This document shows positions 12,999 to 25,913 of a stretch of DNA of 64,000 nt, one piece after another. Position numbers and translations under genes: made by a program. The notes beneath the pieces were generated by a model. The model had not been told where the DNA came from. It saw nothing but the letters and a program-made list of their open reading frames with translations, and ran no database searches. The first letter of the stretch is position 1; each line of letters starts with the position of its first letter. This DNA comes from Mactra quadrangularis (lineage: Eukaryota > Mollusca > Bivalvia > Venerida > Mactridae): the NCBI GenBank assembly GCA_025267735.1, contig CM046297.1, positions 20,176,011 through 20,240,010 on the forward strand, read 5' to 3'.

Positions 12999-14455
12999 TT
13001 AATTAACAATAAATATAATTTATGTTCCAGAAAACAAATATTACATAATCCTATCAGGCTTAAATTGTCATATAAATTGACTTGTCTCATAGCAGAAATT
13101 CTGTCATATCCAAAATATAAGTCATTTCTAACCTGCATCCATCTCCCTGGAGAAAAGCGTGGACTTAGACTTTGAGTCCAGCAAGAACCCTATCTAGGAA
13201 TGTTGAGTAGGTTGATTGACCTCCGTAATATGACCAAAACAATGTGTTGTTACGGCATTAAACCAACTAAATTCAAGAGTGACTGATAATTAAATATCAT
13301 AGAAATTTGATTTCACAAAATCTCCAATAACCTGGCACAACATTCGACCTCCGATATTTGATATTAAATATCGAATATTGTACCAAGTTAATGACAGTGG
13401 ATTGTCAGAAAAGAGTGAACTGAAAATGTCGCAAAAAGTTTGGCACACCTATCCAGCCATCTGTAGATTCTATTTTAACATGTACTCGCTTTATCTTTCA
13501 AGTGGGATCGACAACCTATCCCTGATTCCTCATACTATGGGAAAATAACCAATTTCGAAAATTTGTGTTAGAGGCCATCATGGGCCATGACCTGCCACGT
13601 TCATGGAACGAACCAAGTCGACAAAATTGAAAGTTCAAAAATAAACCATTAAAACATACTCGTATAGTCTATATTATTGTTGAACAGAACAGAACAGTTT
13701 ATAGATACACATGTTAGGTCCATCACCGGTGTCTACTAGTAAGGCGTTATTGTATGTTACAAATGAAATAAACAACTTGAAAAAAACATGCCCAGCCTAT
13801 TTTGACTTATCTTGTCACTGAAGCAAGAATAAAACATTTATAATATGTTAATTTATAATAAATAAGACGACGCACACACACACTAAAACACAAATGAACA
13901 AACAAAACTATGTAGTTCATGCAATACATAATATTTATGACAAAAACGTTATTTTGAGATTTATGATAAAGAATAGAGAGACTGAAGGGTAGGAGCTATA
14001 CACCATTCTTGAAAGCTCAGACCTTCCATGAAAAAAAATTACAAAAAAATAAATTATCATGGCCACTGCTGCATCAGGGTGTAATAATTTGAAGTATGCA
14101 TTGTTATTATGTAATGTGTCCAAATTTTGACAATTAAAACCTTTTCTGATGACAATGTCAAAATTATTTCATATGATAAATTATACTTCATTCATATACT
14201 AAATAATGAAACAAAACGTGTTGTTTTGTGGTTGAGTAAAATCTCCGACCAATCAAAAGTCAAATTTTCACATGTCAAAGGTCATCATTAATAGTAATTG
14301 TCGAGTTAACACTTCTATTTACAATATTCGTAAATGAGCGAAAATAGCCGAAGGTTATTAACTCATTAAGAAAATTAGACGCTCCGAATGTAATTTCCGG
14401 AAATAGCCGAACATTACCGAAGAAAGACAAGCGAGTTTGTTACGTCGTAAACGAA
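12999..14455. other. intergenic, no gene seen
   Basis: AT-rich sequence upstream of FKBP14. It includes short palindromes such as GATATTTGATATTAAATATC near 13360 and a run of CAGAA repeats near 13685. No exon-like segment was found on either strand. Confidence 0.5.
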
Positions 14456-14590
14456 CCAATCCGAGACTGCCTAATACATGCCACGTCGGGCTACTAATTT
14501 GCTTATCTTTTAAATAGTGTGTCGCCATATGTGACGCGATTATATTTCATTGTTAATATTAAGCTTAAGTGATCAATAGAATTTGTTGTA
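14456..14590 (+). promoter_or_regulatory. FKBP14 proximal promoter/5' UTR candidate with CCAAT and GCCACGTC boxes
   Basis: A CCAAT box lies at 14456-14460 and GCCACGTCG at 14480-14488, about 105 bases before the start codon. The second resembles the CCACG half of ER-stress elements and XBP1/ATF6-type ACGT sites, which would suit an ER chaperone gene. Spacing between the boxes is 20 bases, not the 9 of a canonical ER-stress element. The transcription start is not determined. Confidence 0.4.
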
Positions 14591-17500
14591 ATGTCTTCAA
14601 TTTTCTCAATTCTAGTAGTTGCCTTGGCAACGGTTTGCGTTTTCGGAGAAGACGGGGAACTTCAGGTTGAAGTTACTTTCCCCGTAGAAAAATGTGAAAG
14701 AAAATCAAAGAAACATGACTTGGTTACAATGCATTACGTTGGTAAATTAGAAAATGGATCTCAATTTGATAGCAGGTGAGTTTTTTATCATATGTATTTT
14801 ATCATGATTATGGTATATGTTGCTTGGTTTTCTGCGGCTTGTTGTTGAAACTATGTGGTTTTTGGTTTGACTTTTTTCATGCATTTTTTCTACCTCACTT
14901 GACTACGTGTGTCAAACATATTGTGCGGTTAATAGAATGTAATAGTAAAATGCTCGATGGGGAAACATTTTTATTACTGAACTGCCATGAGAAGGAATTG
15001 GGTTGACCAACCTTAGTGAGATTATTGTTATGTTCTGATGATATGTTACATTTTAATGCCAAAACGAATTGTATGGACAACTTAAGAAGACTGGTGTTTT
15101 TATGGTGATCGTTTGTACTATGCTCCTCCAAATATGTTCAAAATGCCATAGTCTAGTTTACATTTCGAAATAATGACTTTAATAAGTCCACTCGTGCCGT
15201 ACTACGAAAAAAAGTGAATTCATTAAAACATCAAGTGTACTTATAAGTGTAATAACATGTATATTGCATTTGGTGCGTAAATATAACATCTAACGTGAGT
15301 TTATTTTCCACTAACATTTATGTTTATATATACTATACAAGATTCGGAAAGTGGCATTAAACATATCTCGGACAAAATTTACATCTCATATATTTTATAT
15401 TCATATAACAATACTATTGAAGTATGTACATGCGGAGCTATACATAATATACAGTAAAACGTGTATACCACGGCCAGTATCGCGACTATTGCGAATTCGC
15501 TGAGATGTTACTGCTGGGCACTGGCATCAGAGTCCTCACACTCGTTTAATACGCACACATATAATATTTTGTCAACAAACACAATTAAAATTTGGTTCCA
15601 TATACAGTACCGTGTACGAGTTAAAACTATAATTTCATTATAATATTAGGTAGTGTACATGTATGTATGCACCGGGAACTATATATAGGGACGTACGCAT
15701 TATTTGATGATCATAAGATATGGACTCTGGTGCCAGGGCTGCAAGGTTGGAAATGAAGAATAGTTGAGAACAGCAGCAGATGTTGTTATCTTCTTCTGGC
15801 ATAGATGAATTTCATAACACAAAAAAATCTTGCATACTGTTAGGAAAAAATCAAAAGAGGAAAATATATTTGTTAAATTTAAACGAAATAACACAAGTGC
15901 TGTGTAAAACAAATTCAATTCGCTAAAGGTGCTGGCATGGACGAGTGGTTACAACGTTGGACTGGTAATCATTGCATAGCCAGCTCCTCGATGTTCTAAT
16001 CCAATCCAAAATCAACCATGTCGTTTCCTTGAGCTCAATACATGGTTAATCTAATTTGTTTAAAACTTTTTTCGCCATAGAGCTATGAAAAATAGTATAA
16101 ACTACATGTACAACTAAACTAAAATTTCTGATAGTCATCTATATACACTGTACAATGTACAATGAATGATAAAATTTTATCATGAAACGATTAAATGCGA
16201 ATGTCATGTGCGAGTAAATATTTTGCCTCATATGAAGATAAATTTATGATCAAACCCTAAAACAATGGGAATTGAGTCGAGTTGAAACAGCTGTCCAAAA
16301 ATAACAGTAAGGAATTGAAATTAAGGATGGGAGTTATCAGTCAATGTATGAGAGCGAGCATCTGTGAGATTAGTTAAATTATGGAGTCGTTTGTAGTTTA
16401 CTGCCAGGTTGGTAGGTTTTAACATTTTGATCGGACGTTAATATCTAAGCATCAATATTAACTATACATGCAAATACATTGTTTCTACCGAAATCAAATC
16501 GTAACACGTACTGTTGGACCCATTAGAACCAGGCTTTATATACGCTATCGCATTACGCTTTTATATGAGGTGCATTAAGTCTAATTAATATTGCCAATTA
16601 CGGTAAATGTTAATTATCACCAGGGATTTTATATAACAGGGATTTGTAACGATAAGTAAATGTAATAGATTTCATCAAATTTCACTGTCGTCGCTATTAT
16701 TTCGGCCAATACGGAAAACAAGTATAACAAGTTTAAATAAAGATATTCACATGAAATTGTGTACCAGTACCATTCAAATTGACATAAATGTTAGGAAAAA
16801 TGTGTTTCTAGACGATTTTGAGGTAAATTACGCTCACAGACTGTTTCACAAAATAATGCATTTTCCCGTCGATCTGTCATGGTTAGGCCCATTTTACATA
16901 CCTAAAGTCATAATATTTTCGGTCATAATTGCAACAATTTTTTGTCAAAAACTTCAGAAACATTCAAAAGTTGCATGGAAGACATGTACAAAAACATAAA
17001 TCAAGTTTTTAAACTCTGAAATAGTTTGTACAGTCTGCTTCAGCCAGTTATAGTCAGTGACGACCGAGAAAAATAAAAAAGCACTTGGTTACAAATCCCT
17101 GTTATATAGAATCCCTGTTTTCACCGACGTGGTTCACATATTGTTCATGTACAAGTCTAGAATTTTGCGCCATATATAGCTTACACTTGCAGAAAATAGG
17201 TTGGTGGTTAACCACATTGAAAGTCACGTGACAATGCTCTACGCTTCGTCGTGCATCAAAACCACGCTCAATTTTAAAACTGCCTAAATTGAATATAAAT
17301 TCAAGTGGCTAATCTCAATGCAAGCCGACACGGTTCCGAATAAAACACTTAATACTATGCAGTGGTTTGTCTCGGAAAAGTGCCGGTCACCTACGGACTA
17401 AAGTATGTTATGTTTACTGTATTTTGAAGTTTAACATCCGCGTAGGTAAACTTCACCTAAAATAAAACTACGTCTGCCAAGATACAGCTTGATTGATGGG

Positions 17501-20500
17501 TCACTAACGTTTAGTAAACGTCAATGTACGTCTGCCTCAGGCGTAAACGCTTGACGTACTTTCAATGAATAGAATAGACCTAACGTTTAACGTTGAAGTG
17601 AACGGTAGAACTTTAAACACTCGTACGTGAAAAATTACTGCATGTAAACTTTAATGTACATAGTCGACATTAGATTCTACTTTAACAAGTGTTTTAATAT
17701 CCTTCTTAAAAACAAGTTTTTATCAGATTTCATATTGGTAATGTACATCCTGAACATTATACCCATAGGCGGATCTAGCGGGGGGGGGGGGTTCAGGGGG
17801 AGTCAGGGGGATCCGGACCCCCCTAGAATTTCCAAACTGTACCTGTGTCTTAACTGTAAGTCATTTTAAGTAACACGTAGCAATTGTTCTCGGTGCTTAA
17901 CATATATATTTAATGGTTATGTAGTTTGTATTATAAACATGTTGCATTATTCTGCGAAAGTTTTGACCCCCCCCCCCCCCTAGAAAAAGTTCGGACCCCC
18001 CTCCTAAAAAGAAATCCTGGATTCGCCCCGGATGCCTATTGTTTTCTAGCCATTAAACGGTATAATGTTCCGGATGTACGTTACGAATAAGAAAACTGAT
18101 AAAAAACAGGATTTGAATCTTACGACCAATTTTCATATGGCCAATTAGGCTTTAAGGGGAGGGGAGTAGTTATTTTATGCGCTACATGATGTTATTCAAT
18201 TATTTGCCCAGAAAGGGAAATAGGCAACAAAAACGTCGGTAATATTTAAGACTCCCCCCTCATATCACTTGTTTCTTGCACATTACAATTCTAACTAAGG
18301 TCTTAAAATTGTCACTTTTTTGCTTCAGTCAGTTAATTAAAGCAACATTTGTATTTTTGTCCACAAATAAAAAGAAATACCCACACCATCTGCTTCTCAT
18401 AGTATAATTTTACAATCGAATGTTTATGACGTCATTATAGATTCTTGACAACAGCTGTGACATTCTGATATTGTGAATCAAATTCCACGAAATGACCTTC
18501 GCATTGTATTGATGTTTTACGCTATTAATTGTTGCTAAAACATAGTGATAAATATACAGTAACTACGAATATTTATGAATGTTCAATAGGATATACTGTC
18601 CGAATAACAGTACGTAGGTAAGGCCCTACTTTTTGGGGCAAGTATGAGGTTGAGGCACCCTAGAACCTATTATATAAACCCCTAATGCACCACTAATTGC
18701 AAAACTATATTTTCCAAACCTGTTGGGGTAAAAATGAGATTGATCCACGCTGGAACCAGGTTTTAAATCCCCGATGGTTATTATTTTACACGATTTCATT
18801 TGACAGAAACAATTTATACAGTGTAATAATATAATTCAATAACTTTAGTCCCGAATCACGTGGTTTTGGTTCGACTCTTGGTTGAGGCCGTTTTAATTAG
18901 AATTGTATTTGTTTGTCGATGTGTACATTGTAATACAAAATTTTATTGCAGTACTATAAAACTAAAAATTAATACAATTTAGCACTGTCAACATTTGTAA
19001 ATAAAAAAGAGGAGGCAAGTAAAAGAAATCATGAACTGCTCCTACCATGGTCATCTGATTCTGACGACTCCAATATACCACCGGCCTTCAGGCCGGCGGT
19101 AAATAATGAATACAACCAAGGGTCGTTTATGTGTTTGTTATAATACAGTCAAACATTAGACCTTGCATTCGTATTTTTACTCTATTCACCATTGTATAAT
19201 AAACAATATACCACGTACTACAGTACAACCTCTCTAGAACAACATCCACTAGGAGGTACTAAAACATGTTGCTGTTCAGAGGTTGCTGCTCTGCAGAGGT
19301 TAAATTCAATCTAAATTATGCTTATGGGAATCATAAAAAAACTGCTGTTGTGCAGAGGATTTGTTCTCTAGAGAGCTGCTCTGCAGAGGTTATACTGTAT
19401 AGATGAAGTTATTTCCTAAACATTCCGGGGTTTAGTGTGAGGTCGGCATACCTTAGAACCAGGGCAGCATATTATCCAACATCTTACGATAATTTAACTA
19501 TACAACATAAAAGAATTTACGACTAAAATCGGTTGTAAGACGCTTGATAATATGGCCCCCTGGTTTAAACCCCCATTGACAATTAGTATTGCCTCTGTTC
19601 GTTCCAAGGCTGAACCCCCTTATGGTATTGTTTCCTTGATTTATTTGTGGCGTCTCTTTTATTATAAAATCTTTTCAAACAATCTAACAAGATGTACTAC
19701 TGTGCTTTTTGGCTGTATGATATGTCTTTTTACTTGTTGCTGTTCCTGATATGTTTACTTGCCCTTTTTATTATTCAATTTTACATTGGGCTTCCCCATG
19801 TTTAACAGCTAACTGTAGCAAATCCTCATTTAAATATGTGGAGGACGATTACATTAGGCCATGCGTGCGCATTCAAAGTATAATTACTCCTTCAATTAAT
19901 ACAGCTCGCATTACTCCTTAACAAAAAACCTTATACTGTTTGTGAAATTGACGTACATTAAATCCAGCTTATGAAAGAGAAACTTCCATTCCATCGCTTC
20001 TGTTTGTTATATAATCCATATGCGTTCATTTTATTTATTTCTTGTATATATTTCTAGTATGGAGAGGAACCAACCATTCCAGTTCCAGTTAGGTATTGGC
20101 CAAGTTATCAAAGGATGGGAAGATGGTTTATTGGACATGTGCCCTGGAGAAAAAAGACGTCTAACAATCCCACCAAATCTCGCTTACGGGGACAAAGGGG
20201 CCGGTAAGTTGTATACATGTGTAATAAATGATTGTTAGCTGATGAAGGACGACGTCATAAATGTCAACAGCTTACACATGATTTATTTCATTTGTTTTGT
20301 TGTTGTTTATTGTATGAAATACTGATCGTCAATAGATATAAATTATAAAATGACTATTGACCCCATTAATAGGCAAACATGCCTTTTCACGCATTATACA
20401 ACCCCTTCAAAATTGCCACCCAATTAGCTAATAAGCTTCTTTAAGCTGATTTGGGTCAAATTCTCTTAAAAAAGCAGGACTCGACATTATTTTTTTAGAC

Positions 20501-21510
20501 TTAGCTGTCCGGTTGCAAAACCAGCATTATATTTTCCTTGCTACAACCAAATGTTTACTAGTAGTAACAACAAATGCAAAATAAAGGTCGCCAAGGGTAT
20601 AGGGAGACCCTAAGCTGCAACTAAAAAGATTTATGAGTGCTTCCCTATTTATTAATATCTCATTTTAGTGTTAGAATGGGCACACTAAGTGATCGAGAGG
20701 TTCTGGGATTGAAGCTTACAAGGAGACTGCTAAATCCCTTGACCAAGAAGATTGCTTCACCCTATCAAAGTGTAATTAAGTTGCGTTAAAGTAGAAGACT
20801 TTCCAAGAAGATTGAAAAATATATTATAAGATCAGATTACCAAGAGTAGGCAACAGCTGCAAAGTAGGATAACGTGCATCAGCATGAAAATTAAACCATA
20901 AAATGTGGTTGAAACTTGTAGGTACCAGTGGTCCAGTGGTAGGGCGCACGCTTATATGGATCGAGAGGTCCCAAGTTCAAACACCCAAGGGGTCTTGTCA
21001 ATTTCCTTTAACAAGAAATTTAACTACAGTTGTTCCACTCCACCCAGGTTAGCTATCACCTGCCTGAATGTATTTCAATGATGAAGGGCTATCGTACAAA
21101 ATGGTCAAGTTAGCTGAACATATAGTATGTACATATGGAAGCAGTCTTTAAACATAGTTTAACTTTTACTAACATTTAACTTTAACAATTTAAACTTATA
21201 TATTTTCAGGTGACGCTATCCCTCCAGATTCCACTTTAATCTTTGATGTAGAACTTATACATACAACTGACGGACCTGTACCACCAAATGTATTTAAACA
21301 AATTGATGCCGACAATGATGAGACTCTAACACCAGAAGAGGTAGGTGAACTTGATAGATAAAATATATGAATCAGGCGGAAACCACAGTCTTCATCTATC
21401 ACAGACACTATAGACCCGTAAGAAATTGTGGCTAGACGCTAAGTCCCCAATATTCAGAGGTCCACGGAAGATTGGATTTATCGAAATGTGTAGCCTCTTT
21501 AAATAAAGTC

Positions 21511-21554
<44 letters not shown>

Positions 21555-22095
21555 TATTACATTCATTATTTTGAAAGTAATATGACTTTATTGCCACGAG
21601 GCAAGCTACCTGCCAAGTCAGTGCAAATTAAATTGGGATACTAACTAAGCAGGTATCATAGGCCACACACATATATATAATATAGGATAAAGCTTAAAAG
21701 ATAGCAAATCCACAATATGAAATTATGACATGCGTAAACATGGTTTGTAAGTTATTATGCTTTTCAAACTTTAACTGATCCGACGAAATCTTAGTGAACT
21801 GAGCATTATGCGCATTGGACTGTAATTTACACCAACTGTAAAGCTAGGTGTCCTACGAAGTTCTAGGCCATATGTCAATACTAACTTACCATAGAAGGAT
21901 AATATTTTCATCCTTATTTGTTTCCAGGTATCTAAATATTTGATACAACAAGCTTTAGAACATGGTCAACAACAAGATGAGAATTCAGAAGAACATAAAA
22001 ATATGGTACAAACAATCTTTGATCATGAAGATAAAGACAAAGATGGTGTTATATCTAAAGATGAATTCAGTGGACCAAAACATGACGAATTATAA
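14591..22095 (+). CDS. FKBP14: FKBP14-like ER peptidyl-prolyl isomerase (four exons, complete)
   Basis: Exons are 14591-14775, 20058-20203, 21210-21340 and 21928-22095, all with GT-AG borders and consistent phase, giving 209 aa (human FKBP14 has 211). Residues 1-19 are a hydrophobic signal peptide. An FKBP domain follows, with [32 protein letters not shown] and the closing strand [10 protein letters not shown]. Two EF-hand loops are present: [12 protein letters not shown] in exon 3 and [12 protein letters not shown] in exon 4. The protein ends KHDEL, an ER-retrieval signal. Cysteines in EKCERK and DMCPGEK fit the disulfide known in FKBP14. Known members act on prolyl bonds of procollagen and other secretory clients in the ER lumen; that role here is by homology. 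FKBP7 is the close alternative. No frame break was seen. Confidence 0.95.
15925..16125 (+). mobile_element. tRNA-derived SINE, family 1
   Basis: The element has a tRNA-like head, GCTGGCATGGACGAGTGGTT, then ACAACGTTGGACTGG, and a body ending in ACTAAACTAAA. Related copies are at 27226 (+), 39885 (-), 59885 (-) and 63236 (-). It lies in FKBP14 intron 1. Confidence 0.65.
16621..17117. mobile_element. non-autonomous TIR element (CAGGGATT ends)
   Basis: Inverted ends of 30 bp lie at 16621-16650 and 17088-17117, starting CAGGGATTTTATATAACAGG and differing at one position. The flanks TTATCAC and TTTTCAC are a plausible imperfect target duplication. There is no transposase. It lies in FKBP14 intron 1. 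Confidence 0.7.
17766..18031 (+). mobile_element. hAT-like poly-C/G MITE, copy 2
   Basis: Bounded by AGGCGGATCTAGCGGGGG and CCTGGATTCGCCCC. It carries long G and C runs near both ends and the same core as the copy at 12052. It lies in FKBP14 intron 1. Confidence 0.8.
18032..19220. other. FKBP14 intron 1, no gene seen
   Basis: AT-rich intronic sequence. Two loosely similar roughly 80-bp segments containing a GAGGTTGAGGCACCC-type and GAGATTGATCCACGC-type string lie near 18645 and 18735. Nothing else can be supported. Confidence 0.5.
19221..19397. mobile_element. pogo/Tigger-like MITE, copy 2
   Basis: The 177-bp element has the same CAGTACAACCTCT and AGAGGTTATACTG ends and TA flanks as the copy at 10491. 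It is aligned along its whole length in the same orientation and lies in FKBP14 intron 1. Confidence 0.78.
20928..21115 (+). mobile_element. tRNA-derived SINE, family 4
   Basis: The head reads CCAGTGGTCCAGTGGTAGGG with a B-box-like AAGTTCAAACACCC. The body includes TTTAACAAGAAATTTAACTA and CCACCCAGGT, related to the minus-strand copies at 31567 and 57555. It lies in FKBP14 intron 2. Confidence 0.6.
21511..21560. repeat. (ATT)n microsatellite
   Basis: About 15 tandem TTA/ATT triplets with one interruption, in FKBP14 intron 3. Confidence 0.95.
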
Positions 22096-22284
22096 TTTAA
22101 ATACACTCTAGAAGTTTTTTATATATAAATTTTTGTTTCTTCTCTTTTGTTATAATATATAGGTACATGTATATGTAATGAATTACAGTCTAAGTTTTAC
22201 GTATTTTAAGATGATTGCTTTGTAGACCTACTTACGTTTTGGACACGTTTTTCATATTTCTGTTTCGTGATATAAGTGACGAGA

Positions 22285-22290
22285 AATAAA
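22285..22290 (+). terminator. probable FKBP14 poly(A) signal
   Basis: This is an AATAAA hexamer about 190 bases after the stop codon. A second AATAAA at 22653 could serve a longer 3' UTR. Confidence 0.5.
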
Positions 22291-23867
22291 ACCCATCATG
22301 ATATCAATTAAAGCAGAAAAAGTACATTTTAGTGGCCTTTGGTCATTAAAATTACTTATAATGAATTAAAAACACAGCGATTACCCTCCATTATACAGAT
22401 GGCGATGGATAAAATAACCAAATTTTCATTTGTAAAGACCTTATGAATTAGAGACTAAGTTTTACATATTCAATTGATGCAGGCCTATCAACGTTTACGT
22501 GAAAAAAAAATTCCACGTGAATTGTTTTACATTTTTATAATATTTTTAAACCACTATACGCTAACGTATTTTTTGCTTACAATTTGCATATTTCAAAAAG
22601 GTAAGATCATGTGTCTGATTCATTGCAAATTTTAAGTCATATATTTTGAAACAATAAAATTTGTTTCCAAATTTATTCATACCATCAATCATACCAAACA
22701 AAACTTCAGCCACGGCTGTCTTTTAATGAATTGTTCACTAGATTTGAATTCTGTTGGGCGCTGTGGAAATAGTTTAATATGTTTAATATGAATATGTAGA
22801 CATTTTCACTGATTGATAATTAGGTATAAGGACAGGGTATAAAATACACTAAGGGTAATTTGATAAACGATAGATCTACTTTATAATAGAATACTCTGAG
22901 ACGCATTTTAGTCACAATTGCATTTTGTATGTGTTCATCCCTACATTTTTCTTTCTCATAAGGAATTTCTCTATTACATGAAGTCAATTTATAACAATAT
23001 TTTTATAAGTCAACAAATCAAATTTAATGTGCAACTGCTTGTTTAAATGGGTAACGCATGTTTGCGATGTTTGAATGTTAAAATATTGTAGATGAAGATG
23101 TGTAAATATGTGGGGAAATTTTGTCTCGATTGTGTTTGAATTAAGGTCTTGAACTTTTTACCCAAACATAACTCCTATGTCATTCAGAACTCCTTGGCAA
23201 TTAAATAAAAGATTAAGATGTTCCGAATGTCTTATTGCTAACTCATTTTATGCCAATGAATTAAGTTAGAAGCTGGAGACCTTAATAACCCCCCTGGCTG
23301 CATGAGTGTTATATTTTTTATCATTATTCAATGTATTATTCAAAGATATAAATCAAAATTTGATAGAGATAAAAATCTATTTTCATTGTTTAAGTGTTTG
23401 CAATACTTTTTAAATATGTATGTATACTCGAAAAATCTTTCTGGCGAAAAAGGACCACAAAAATTCAACAGGTCATGCTTCCCATGTCCACCCACGGCCA
23501 TCACTTGTGCAGTCTACTAAACCAGAAAATACTAGACAAATGGTTATCAGAACAAGTTATTTTATCAGCAAACACTTTATCTTATATGTAGGTATGTAAT
23601 TTCTCTAAGAAAGTTGATGGTTGCCCAAATTAAAAAGTGATTACGCCCGTAAGTTTTTGTTGTTTACTGCTTGTGTATTAATTATTTAATTATTGTTTCT
23701 TAGTTATTATCTAATTTGTTATTGTTTTACCAATAATATGGACAATGAAATTATGTGAAGAAAATTCTATGTAATGGATTATTCTACTTACATTTTATAA
23801 AGTGATTATAATATACAATGTACTTAATTCTTGAGATATTAGCCCATTTATATAATCTGATAGCCAA
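22291..23867. other. intergenic / possible extended FKBP14 3' UTR
   Basis: AT-rich. Open frames near 23302-23591 are short and featureless. No supported gene. Confidence 0.45.
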
Positions 23868-24015
23868 CTATTTAAATTGTCAGTCACTGACACCAATATG
23901 TTCCTAGTAACTGGTTAACAGCTTGATTTAGCCTTTCTAAGGAAAGGGAGCAGGATGACCGATCCCTGTTATATAGACAATACAAGGTGTTGCTAAGGTG
24001 TTAAATCCAACTGAA
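23868..24015 (+). mobile_element. SINE family 2, 3' part
   Basis: The text GTCAGTCACTGACACC, then TAGTAACTGGTTAACAGC and GATTTAGCCTTTC, is shared with copies at 30519, 33720 (-), 34162 (-) and 54342. The tRNA-like head is missing. Confidence 0.6.
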
Positions 24016-24502
24016 AAAAATATGCTAGACCCTAGCTACGGTACTAATAATTTTATTCAAATGAAGAGCTTGTATTTGTACAAAAATTTGCTGAATTTAA
24101 CTCGAACGAAGTGCTTATTTTATTTAACTGACCTGCTAATGGTTTTAATACTATATTTTTCTTAATTTATTATATGTATGTATATATGATTGTAAACTTT
24201 ATGATTTGAGTGTGAAGTACTAGTCAATAACACAATCATTTGTGTTCATGTACAGATATTATTTTAAAAATGCTTTCTTTCTGAAATGGAAAATTTTGCA
24301 TAATTGAATTACATGTATAGTTCTAGTCTAACTGGTGACAGAAAATTTCGAAAATAAACTTTACTAGAAATAATATGTCTATTCTTATTTCTATATTGTT
24401 ATTGTTAAGTTTTATGCAACTGTCAGTGGCACATACATTATTCCTGCTGATTTAAATACCCAATATTTGTTTGTTATCCCCGATCGTAAACACTGATTTT
24501 TT

Positions 24503-24809
24503 CAGGGGCGGATCCAGGATTTTTTCTAGGGGGGGGGTCCGAACTTTTCTAGGGGGATCCGAACTTTTCTAGGGGGGTTCCGAACCTCGAACCACTACCA
24601 CATTATACACATTCTGCAGAAAAAATGCAACATATTGATAATAAAAAACTATATAACCATTAAATCTATGTTAAGCTCCGAGAAAAATTGCTTCATACTA
24701 CTTAAAAATGACTTACAAGCAAGAAGTACACTAATGGACATGTACATTTTCCAAATTCTAGGAGGGGTACGGACCCCCTGACCCCCCCCCCCCGCTGGAT
24801 TCGCCCCTG
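24503..24809 (-). mobile_element. hAT-like poly-C/G MITE, copy 3 (best ends)
   Basis: The ends CAGGGGCGGATCCAG and CTGGATTCGCCCCTG form clear inverted repeats. The flanks GATTTTTT and TTTTTTTT agree at 7 of 8 positions. The core and the G/C runs match the other four copies in reverse orientation. Confidence 0.82.
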
Positions 24810-25009
24810 TTTTTTTTATATATTGTGTGTACAGACGTATTGTAGCTAATATTCAAATCAGCAGTGTTATAGTCCGATTTTATCCGGTGAGCCGTGACTG
24901 CACTTTTGTATTTATAGATTTTTGGAACATTCCTACAAAAAGGTAACACAACTTATTTAACTAACCAACTGATTACTGTCTTTATTATAATTATTCAACA
25001 TTGATTTAA

Positions 25010-25093
25010 GTGACTCAGTGGTCGTGGCGGTAAGACACTTGGATTGTTAGCCTTTGCTTTTGTTACCCCGTGTTCGAATCCTGCTTGGTATCC
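25010..25093 (+). repeat. tRNA-like module (SINE head)
   Basis: GACTCAGTGGTCGTGGCGGT is A-box-like and GTGTTCGAATCCTGC is B-box-like. T-rich tracts that could end Pol III transcription follow. The arms do not pair well enough for a functional tRNA. Confidence 0.5.
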
Positions 25094-25546
25094 ATTATTT
25101 TTTATTATTTTTTTTGCCATCATGGAAACGTACACATCGAAATTTCTGTGCAGCTAGAACAGCCAAATGGATATAAAATAGAATGTGCATATTTGCCTGA
25201 GTTTGTGCTTAGTTATTACTTTGATGCCATACACTAAAATGTCTCGACCATGTCTTACAGAAATGATTCTATGTACTTGCATTGTATAAGAAAGAGAAGC
25301 GAAATGGGACGCATGTCACTTTGGCACATTCGTCTAGTTTCTATTCAGCCACTGCATTTGAAGCCGAATGTATGATATAAATGTATTATTTTTAGATACA
25401 ATGTAAACAGCAGGATATAAAAATAAAGAACCAAGGAAATAAAACAAATAGAAATTAAACAAAATCAAATGATGGCACAATAATCATTATATGATAGGCC
25501 TACGTACAACTATGCATGAAGTTAAGAATAAAATAAAAAATATGGA

Positions 25547-25632
25547 GGCGGTGAGATTCGAACCACTGCAGTAAAATAAATGCATTGAACATATGTTTCC
25601 AACTTGCTACCGACTGAGCTATTTTGAACAAT
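25547..25632 (-). repeat. tRNA-like module (SINE head), opposite orientation
   Basis: On the minus strand TAGCTCAGTCGGTAGCAAG is A-box-like and GTGGTTCGAATCTCACCGCC is B-box-like. A T-rich tract follows. The spacing is too long for a normal tRNA, so I do not call a tRNA gene. Confidence 0.5.
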
Positions 25633-25845
25633 GATTTTGAACTATTACATCATGCATATACATGTATACTTGAGATATTCTAGTTTGTATTGATTTTCAG
25701 TGTAGTATTTACTGGTTATACCTATCGTCATGGTTATGATTAGACTCATCCAACCTGTCACGGCTCACCGAATAAAATCAGACTATAATGTATGCAGCTG
25801 ACAGTTGAATGAAACTTAACTAAACAAGATTATAATCATATTGAG

Positions 25846-25913
25846 GGTTGCCTGCAAGACTGTAGTAAGTGCATTTAGTAAAAGAGCGAGTTCCTACAGT
25901 CTTGCGGGCAACC
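25846..25913. mobile_element. 68-bp foldback element
   Basis: GGTTGCCTGCAAGACTGTAG pairs with CTACAGTCTTGCGGGCAACC with one mismatch over 20 bases, around a 28-base spacer. It lies 58 bases outside the 920-bp TIR element. Confidence 0.65.

Larger units (their letters stand above)
24868..25787. mobile_element. 920-bp TIR element carrying two tRNA-like modules
   Basis: Inverted arms of 31 bp at 24868-24898 and 25757-25787 differ at two positions (core GGTGAGCCGTGAC). The ends read TATAGTC and GACTATA, so a TA target is possible. Inside are two tRNA-like stretches that face each other. No transposase is seen, so it is a non-autonomous element or a pair of SINEs captured inside one. Confidence 0.65.

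Noticed and set aside
25547..25632. tRNA genes at this and several other tRNA-like sites
   Set aside because: The A and B boxes are present, but acceptor and anticodon arms do not pair and spacing is wrong. Most are followed by SINE bodies.
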